From positions 18,926,501-18,990,500 of the forward strand of contig JAFFJZ010000009.1 in assembly GCA_018340375.1 (NCBI GenBank): a stretch of DNA of 64,000 nt. The letters run 5' to 3'. Both the position numbers and the translations under genes were made by a program. Below, piece by piece: positions 58,561 through 64,000 of this stretch (position 1 is its first letter; each line of letters opens with the position of its first letter). This stretch comes from Gonatopus flavifemur (taxonomy: Eukaryota; Arthropoda; Insecta; Hymenoptera; Dryinidae). A model generated the notes under the pieces. That model was not told the origin of the DNA, searched no databases, and was given only the letters and a program-made list of their open reading frames with translations.

Positions 58561-59589
58561 CATGAATTATGCTCTATAGTTTCAATGAAATTTCTATTGT
58601 AGATTGTAATTATATCTTTTATAATAAATAGATTTGTTAAATTTTAAATATTGTGGAACCGATCATTAAAAACATCCTCCCCCGGTCCATGTTTAGGATT
58701 TCCCTAACTGAAGCGGAGTATCAAAGGGTTCGCCAGACTTTGATTTGGCAGGTCCTTCAACACCTCACCTGCTATAGAAAACCTTATAACAAGTTTTGAC
58801 GTAACAAATAGATCGATGTTCACATCGGATCCAATCATCGCTAGTTTACATCCTCAACCAAAAACAAAAAAACATGCGATGATTCCAGACGTGCTCAATC
58901 TACTAGAAAGCCCATCGCAAGATTCAGTGAGACCAGGACCTGATGAATTGAATACGTCGGACATTGATTCCGATTAATTGTCATGTATGAATAGCAATTC
59001 TTTTCTCTGAATAGGTGATAATCTACGATTTTAAATACATTCGTTCCAACATTCAACTGAATTCCGCAAATTCTAGTCTCATAACTTCTCGATATTCGCG
59101 TTTGATCCTAATTCTATGAAAAATTATATATAATGGTCGCCTCATTTATTGGATTTTGTAGTTTTGACTCAGTACATTTGTGATCACCAGTTGGGATTGG
59201 TATTCAATCCCAAAAATGCCATTTGTTCACTTTCAGGTGGATCAAGAAAACTTTTCAGTTTTCATCCACATCTTTGGAGCCACTATTTCGGATTATTGAA
59301 TTTCAGGGTCTGACAAATTCAAATTCGTAATCAGCAGGTCTATGGATCTCCAATACCAAGATTGAGACGAATTCGAATGACTTAAGAATTTTGTCCTCCT
59401 AGTTTGTCAAAATATCACACTGTGGAGCGCATTGAATTCTGCATGAATCGGAGTAGCCTGGCCAGCGAATGAGCTCAACACAACTTCAACCTAGGAATAC
59501 TCAAAGTTTTTAATGGAGCCACTTTAGCTTTAGCAGTCAGAGAAAAACTTTCCGTTCCCTAGGAGAATCCACTATTAGGACATGAACCA
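58561..59589. other. No assignable gene
   Basis: A frame without a start codon at about 58787-58977 ends in DELNTSDIDSD and a TAA. It has no known domain and may be the tail of a decayed retroelement gene. The remainder is featureless. Confidence 0.4.
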
Positions 59590-60951
59590 CTGCTGATTAG
59601 GCTGCTTCAGAAGTCTCTGAAACCCCACACAGAAAGCTCTGCTCAGTGGAAGGAGATTTTCCCACCCAGCGTGGGATAACCAGCTCTCGCAGGAGAGGGA
59701 GTTCCTGAACATAACTCCAGCATCTGGTATTTGAATCTTCTGGCAACGAGGTATCCTAGTCAATTCGCCCAGTCTGAATCAACTGCAATAGAATCTTGGC
59801 CTAGATCGTGACAGCAACGATCCATCCTAGAGAATCAAAAGTGTGAAGCACGACCGATGAAAATGACCGCTTGGTAAAAGAACTAACTGTAGTTACGGAA
59901 ATTTGAGAACGAAGGGAATCGGAGAACGGATTCCAAGTGATCTCAAGAATTTTCAGGTTTTCATCCTTTCGTAAGACCTTCTCGCAGACAAGACCGTGAT
60001 CCTCTTCCGAAATGTCTTGGAGCTCTTCAGGGAAATTACTCACCCACTTCCTCAAGCGAAAATCGCCCGCCATGAGCAGATCGGCTACTTGGATACGTAG
60101 ATTATAGGCGAAACCTGAATCATCCGCCCAAACATCACGTCATCCACATAAATCTGTTCGTGGAGCACGGCAGAAGCAGCGGGAAATCGATGTGATTCAC
60201 CATGTGAAAGCTGCTTGGTAACACCGTTTGACAGAAACAGAGCACAGGCGGTACCGTAGGTAACCGTAAGTAATCGATATGATTCGAGTGGAGAGTTAAA
60301 CTTGGACCTCCAATAAATTCTCTGAAAATCGATATCATCTTCGGCAACAAGGATTCGCCGAAACATCTTCGCAATATCGGCACGAAAAACAAAACGAAAG
60401 GTGCGCCAACGCACATTGAATAATCAATGGAGAAAGATCGGCCTGGAGCTTAGGCCCGACTAAAAGAAAATCATTCAAAGAAAAATTACCAGAAGTTTTC
60501 ATCGACGCGTTGAAAACTACGCTAAGCTTTGACGTGGAACTCGTCTCATGCCAAACAGGATGATGCGAGAAGTAATTAGCAGAAGAATCATCAGAAGTAT
60601 CTTCAATCCCACGCATGTGTCCTAAAGAAATGTAATCTGACATCAAATCTCGATGAAGCTGAAAACGTTCAGGATCGTTACGCAGCCGAGACTCTGTTTT
60701 TTGGGAATTCTCGTAACCATAGCTTTGGAATTTGTTAACTCTACTATTGAATTTGGTTTGAAAGGCAAATGCACAATATATCTGCCACCTCTGTTACGAG
60801 AATAAGTTTCTATGGAATGTTTCTCACAGAGACTGTCCTCTTCGGACAAAGGAGAAGCTTCTGGGATATCATCCATCTCCCAGCATCTAGGAAGTGACCG
60901 ATTAGAATCATGACATAAACAGACACGACTTACCGCAATTGAACATGACAA
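59590..60951 (-). pseudogene. Pao-type retrotransposon pol (RT region), decayed
   Basis: Minus strand, several frames. WEMDDIPEASPLSEEDSLCE and GRYIVHLPFK (60951-60760) form the segment before the reverse transcriptase. VVFNASMKTSGNFSLNDFLL (60530-60470), FRADIAKMFRRILVAEDD (60390), and the catalytic YVDD (60139-60150) come next. GDFRLRKWVSNFPEEL and the LEITWNPFSDS thumb segment follow (60073-59880), then a degraded LGWIV..VTI region. At least four frame changes. It belongs with the protease fragment at 62591-62929, from which it is separated by an inserted mariner. No LTRs were identified. Distinct from the BEL element at 36.5 kb. Confidence 0.82.
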
Positions 60952-61106
60952 ATTCGAAGAAGCAGAGCATGTGTTACCGAAGCCTACTTAACCGAAGAGG
61001 AAAAGAATCTATGTAGGAGACGGTAAGTTGTGCCACAGGTACTCCCATCGCGCCCTTCACAATATTTCCAAGCAAAATAGTGCTAAGTGAATCCGAACCT
61101 CATATA

Positions 61107-62391
61107 CAGGTTGGTTGAAAAGTTCCTGCGCTCACCAAGAGATAGCACTGCTAGCTCAAAACTTCTCTTTTCTCAAGTTGGTATATCTGTCCTGAGAACA
61201 CATGCAAAGTTACAAGTCATTCTGTCAATTCATTCTTTGTTTACAAGCCATTTGAAGTTGACGTGTCATTGATTTTTCTCAATATGGAAAAAATTCAATA
61301 TCGTGCAGTCATTAGATTCTTTGTTTTGAAGGGTTTAAAAGCAAAGGAAATTTATGAACAATTGTTGGAAGTGTATAAGGAGTCCTCACCTTCAAAACGC
61401 ACCGTTGAATTTTGGGCTAGTGAATTTAAACGTGGTCGTACTAACCTTGAAGACGATCCACGCGAAGGACGACCAAAAACTGCAACCACAGCAAAAATCA
61501 TTGAGCATGTACATAATATGGTTAGTGAAGATCCAAGTTTGACTAAACGTGAAGTTGCTAATGCCATGGGCATCTCAGACGAACGAGTACTCCATATTTT
61601 ACATGAAGAATTACGTATGAAAAAACTGTTTGGAAAGTTAGTGCCGCACACGTTAACAATTGAACAAAAACTGGATCGAAAACAAAGTTCTCAGCGTAAT
61701 TTGGAGCGTTTTAAGCAGAATAAAACCGACTTCTTGCGTCGTTTTATAACTATGGATGAGACTTGGATCTACCACCATGATCCTAAATTGAAACAAGAAC
61801 GTTTACAGTGGACTGAAGCTGGTTGTTCAGCTCCAAAGCAGGTGAAGTCACAACGATCAGCGAAAAAGGTTATGGCATCAGTTTTTTGGGATGCAAAAGG
61901 AATTTTGTTCATTGATTATCTTCAGAAAGGTGAAACAATCAACTCCGAATATTAATGCAGCCTTTTGGATCAGTTGGATGAAAAAATTCGTGAGAAAAGA
62001 CCTGGTTTAAGGAAGAAAAAAATTATTTTTCATCAAGATAATGCACCTGCTCACAAAAGTGTTTTGACGATGGCTAAATTCAAAGAACTCAAGTACGAAT
62101 TGCTTGAACATCCACTGTATTCGCCAGATTTGGCTCCTAGCGACTACTATCTCTTCAGAAATCTCAAACAATTCCTTCGTGGAAAGCATTTTTCGTCGAA
62201 TGAAGAGGCCATAGCAGCCGTAGACGGTTATTTTGCAGAGGAAAACCATTATAAGGATGGGATAAAATTATTGGAAGATCATTGGAACAAGTGTATTGAG
62301 CTTCTAGGAGATTATATTGAATGAAAAAATATATTTCGTAACAAAAACAGTATTCTTTCATTTCGAGCGCAGAAACTTCTCAACCAACCTG
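61107..62391 (+). mobile_element. mariner transposon, 1285 bp, nearly intact
   Basis: Inverted ends CAGGTTGGTTGAAAAGTTCC and, inverted, CAGGTTGGTTGAGAAGTTTC, flanked by TA (61105-61106 and 62392-62393). Length and target are typical of mariners. It encodes a transposase with a single stop. Inserted into the Pao element between protease and reverse transcriptase. Confidence 0.93.
61284..62324 (+). pseudogene. mariner transposase (DD34D) with one in-frame stop
   Basis: Start at the ATG of MEKIQYRAVIRFF; an earlier upstream ATG (61263) is less likely because it precedes the family's usual N-terminus. Residues 1-110 hold two helix-turn-helix units (LKAKEIYEQL; TKREVANAMGISDERVLHIL). The linker VPHTLT follows. 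The catalytic aspartates are in TMDETWIYHH, FHQDNAPAH and SPDLAPSDYYLF, giving DD34D. TAA at 61953-61955 interrupts SEYY..; the frame then continues without shift to DYIE-stop at 62324. Apart from that stop the protein is complete at about 346 residues. It would catalyse TA-targeted cut-and-paste transposition. A single mutation separates it from an open frame, so it is a young copy. Confidence 0.92.
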
Positions 62392-62590
62392 TAAGTTCAA
62401 GAGGCCCCTGAACCTGGGGAACAGGGTCAGCTAACTTCATATGGTGCAAATAAGTCCACAGAGCATCAAAAGCCATTACTCCTGGAAGGTAAGAAGTTGA
62501 TCTTGGAAGCAACAGCGCCCGGACACCGATCGTAGGCTGGTCAGCATGCACCGGTTGAATCGTGAAAGAAGCAGCATGTTTGATATCACT

Positions 62591-62929
62591 TTAACTGCTA
62601 CCTCCAACAACGCTCACTTTGGCTCCGACTTTCTCCATATCTAGTTGCAACACTCGTGACATTTTTTCTGAAATAAAAGGAGCCTGAGAACCTTGGTCAA
62701 AGAGTGCCCTCATCTTAGCAAATCTACCATCACTCGCAACAATGACTATTGCGGTAGGGGATAAAACTGAGGCAGTGACAGTTCTTTCGTGACTCGGTGC
62801 GCAAGTAGCAGAATGTGTATTAACGTTGTTTGAAGAATCAGTACTGAATGAGGTTCCAGGAGAAACCTCAGGAATTTGAGCGTCAACTTGAGCAGAAGAT
62901 GGCGAACTGAAATCAAGCGAAAGCGCCAT
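62591..62929 (-). pseudogene. Pao-type aspartic protease fragment
   Basis: Minus-strand frame with TAIVIVASDGRFAKMRALFDQGSQAPFISE, the retropepsin active-site region. The catalytic triplet is D-Q-G, a variant I know from Pao-clade elements, instead of D-S-G. The frame ends in VVGGSS. Upstream gag sequence and zinc knuckles are not recognisable. Confidence 0.72.
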
Positions 62930-64000
62930 CCGTGCGCCCGCGACACTTGTGTGAGTACGCCACTACTATGAAATGACTCACGAACGGTGATAGCTCCTAT
63001 GTCAACATAGATTTTTTTCCTCTTCCTTTCCAGGATCAATTATGATGATGGACGAGAAGAAATGTTTTCAAGGAAAACAGATCAAACACGAACTTGTAGA
63101 AATAGATGATTCTCGATGATGAAAACACGTTGAACTTCCAAAAGAACGAAAATACTCAGAGAAAAATTTTCAAATTCCAGCGGCTACAAAGCAGACAAAG
63201 GAATAAGGAATTCGAGGGAACCGTTTCAATAAATCAAGGGCCTGATCTGGCTCGAAGGACCAGCTGTATTGTTAGAGGGAACTAAGAGAAATTGGAAACT
63301 TCTCCGTGAATGTATCAAAATTCAAAATCTTATAGCAAATATGAGGAACGAGGGATAGGTTCCGGATTAGGCTCTCTTGCAAAGAATAGAATATATGTTG
63401 AAACGGTTTTGCACTGATCTCTATAATTCGTAATTCGAAACACCTTCACATCTCTTTTACTATATTTGACACTGATTTTCCCCCACTCGATCACATGCAC
63501 ACACAGGCCGTAACCTTTACATATGATATTAAGAATAAAGCGAACCGTCACCAAGCGCACCGTGACTTAGAACAAGAGGGAAGAGAATCACTTACATGGA
63601 ACTTCGAAAGAAAGAATTTACCATTTTCCCTTCAGATTGGAAATTAAGGATTAGGCAGTTAGGTATTTGAAACCCCTTGAAAAAGAAGCAACTGAAATTT
63701 GACGATGCAAACAACTACCGAAACTCGCGCAAATAGAAGGAAAGTATGAAGTGAGGAGGAAAGTCATCTTACGTCACCGAGCGCTTCGCAACGACTCTCC
63801 TCACCAGGCAATTCAAAACCTTGCCCTTCAACGTTGAACGCATACAAATTATGACAAAGAGTGTCATAAATAGTTCGAAATAGATTCAAACCAATCGAGT
63901 TGGGGATACACCAAGAAATGGACACAAATTAACATAACACTCTTTCTGCAACAGAATTCAATTGAAAAGTGAAACTGACGAAATAGCCCTTCAAGGTTTA
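62930..64000. other. No recognisable gene
   Basis: Possibly the upstream gag/leader part of the decayed Pao element, but no motif or LTR boundary can be identified. Confidence 0.45.

Overview
This window is animal DNA, almost certainly from an insect (arthropod), although I cannot name the species. The sequence is AT-rich, contains many microsatellites and hairpin elements, and holds no operons or bacterial-type genes. Nearly everything I can identify is a transposable element or the remains of one: RTE-like LINEs, BEL/Pao LTR retrotransposons, mariner, a DD41D Tc1/mariner relative, piggyBac, several hAT families, a Polinton/Maverick DNA polymerase, a RAG1/Transib-like pseudogene and many MITEs. 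I found no convincing host gene, tRNA or rRNA. The picture fits a gene-poor, probably heterochromatic, region where elements have landed repeatedly inside one another.

Layout. (1) 608-9086: a giant inverted repeat whose arms carry exact 122-bp tandem repeats. A broken piggyBac transposase lies in the centre, an RTE-like LINE (12-bp target duplication) sits in the left arm, and a probable solo LTR lies further out in the same arm. (2) 9643-21278: one 1.29-kb mariner cut into four pieces by a 6.7-kb hAT (8-bp duplication), a 3.3-kb hAT-like element (5-bp duplication) and a CATATATG-rich MITE. The 6.7-kb hAT itself contains an element with an open DD41D transposase (itself carrying a 0.9-kb insert) and a second TA-target element that holds another MITE. 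(3) 21.3-31 kb: tandem and inverted repeats without genes, including two long hairpins (26.8-27.8 kb and 29.97-30.90 kb). (4) 31.2-34.2 kb: a second, decayed RTE copy. (5) 36.07-45.12 kb: an inverted-repeat element split by a complete BEL element (two 266-bp LTRs, CAATT target duplication) with a damaged gag-pol. (6) 46.8-53.4 kb: a decayed Polinton PolB gene with two MITEs, a hAT pseudogene, a hairpin MITE, a 5'-truncated RTE copy and, directly abutting it, a RAG1/Transib-like pseudogene. (7) 53.4-58.6 kb: AT-rich sequence enclosing a histone-like promoter patch and two perfect histone-type 3' stem-loops without a histone gene. (8) 59.6-62.9 kb: a Pao-type pol pseudogene split by a nearly intact 1285-bp mariner.

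The elements give a relative chronology rather than a pathway. Each insertion interrupts an older element, and wherever both flanks can be read the target duplication fixes the order. The youngest-looking items are the open DD41D transposase, the one-stop mariner at 61.1-62.4 kb, the two hairpins with nearly identical arms, and the BEL element, whose LTRs differ at only about ten positions by eye. Functional calls rest on motif recognition without database searches; confidence values reflect that.
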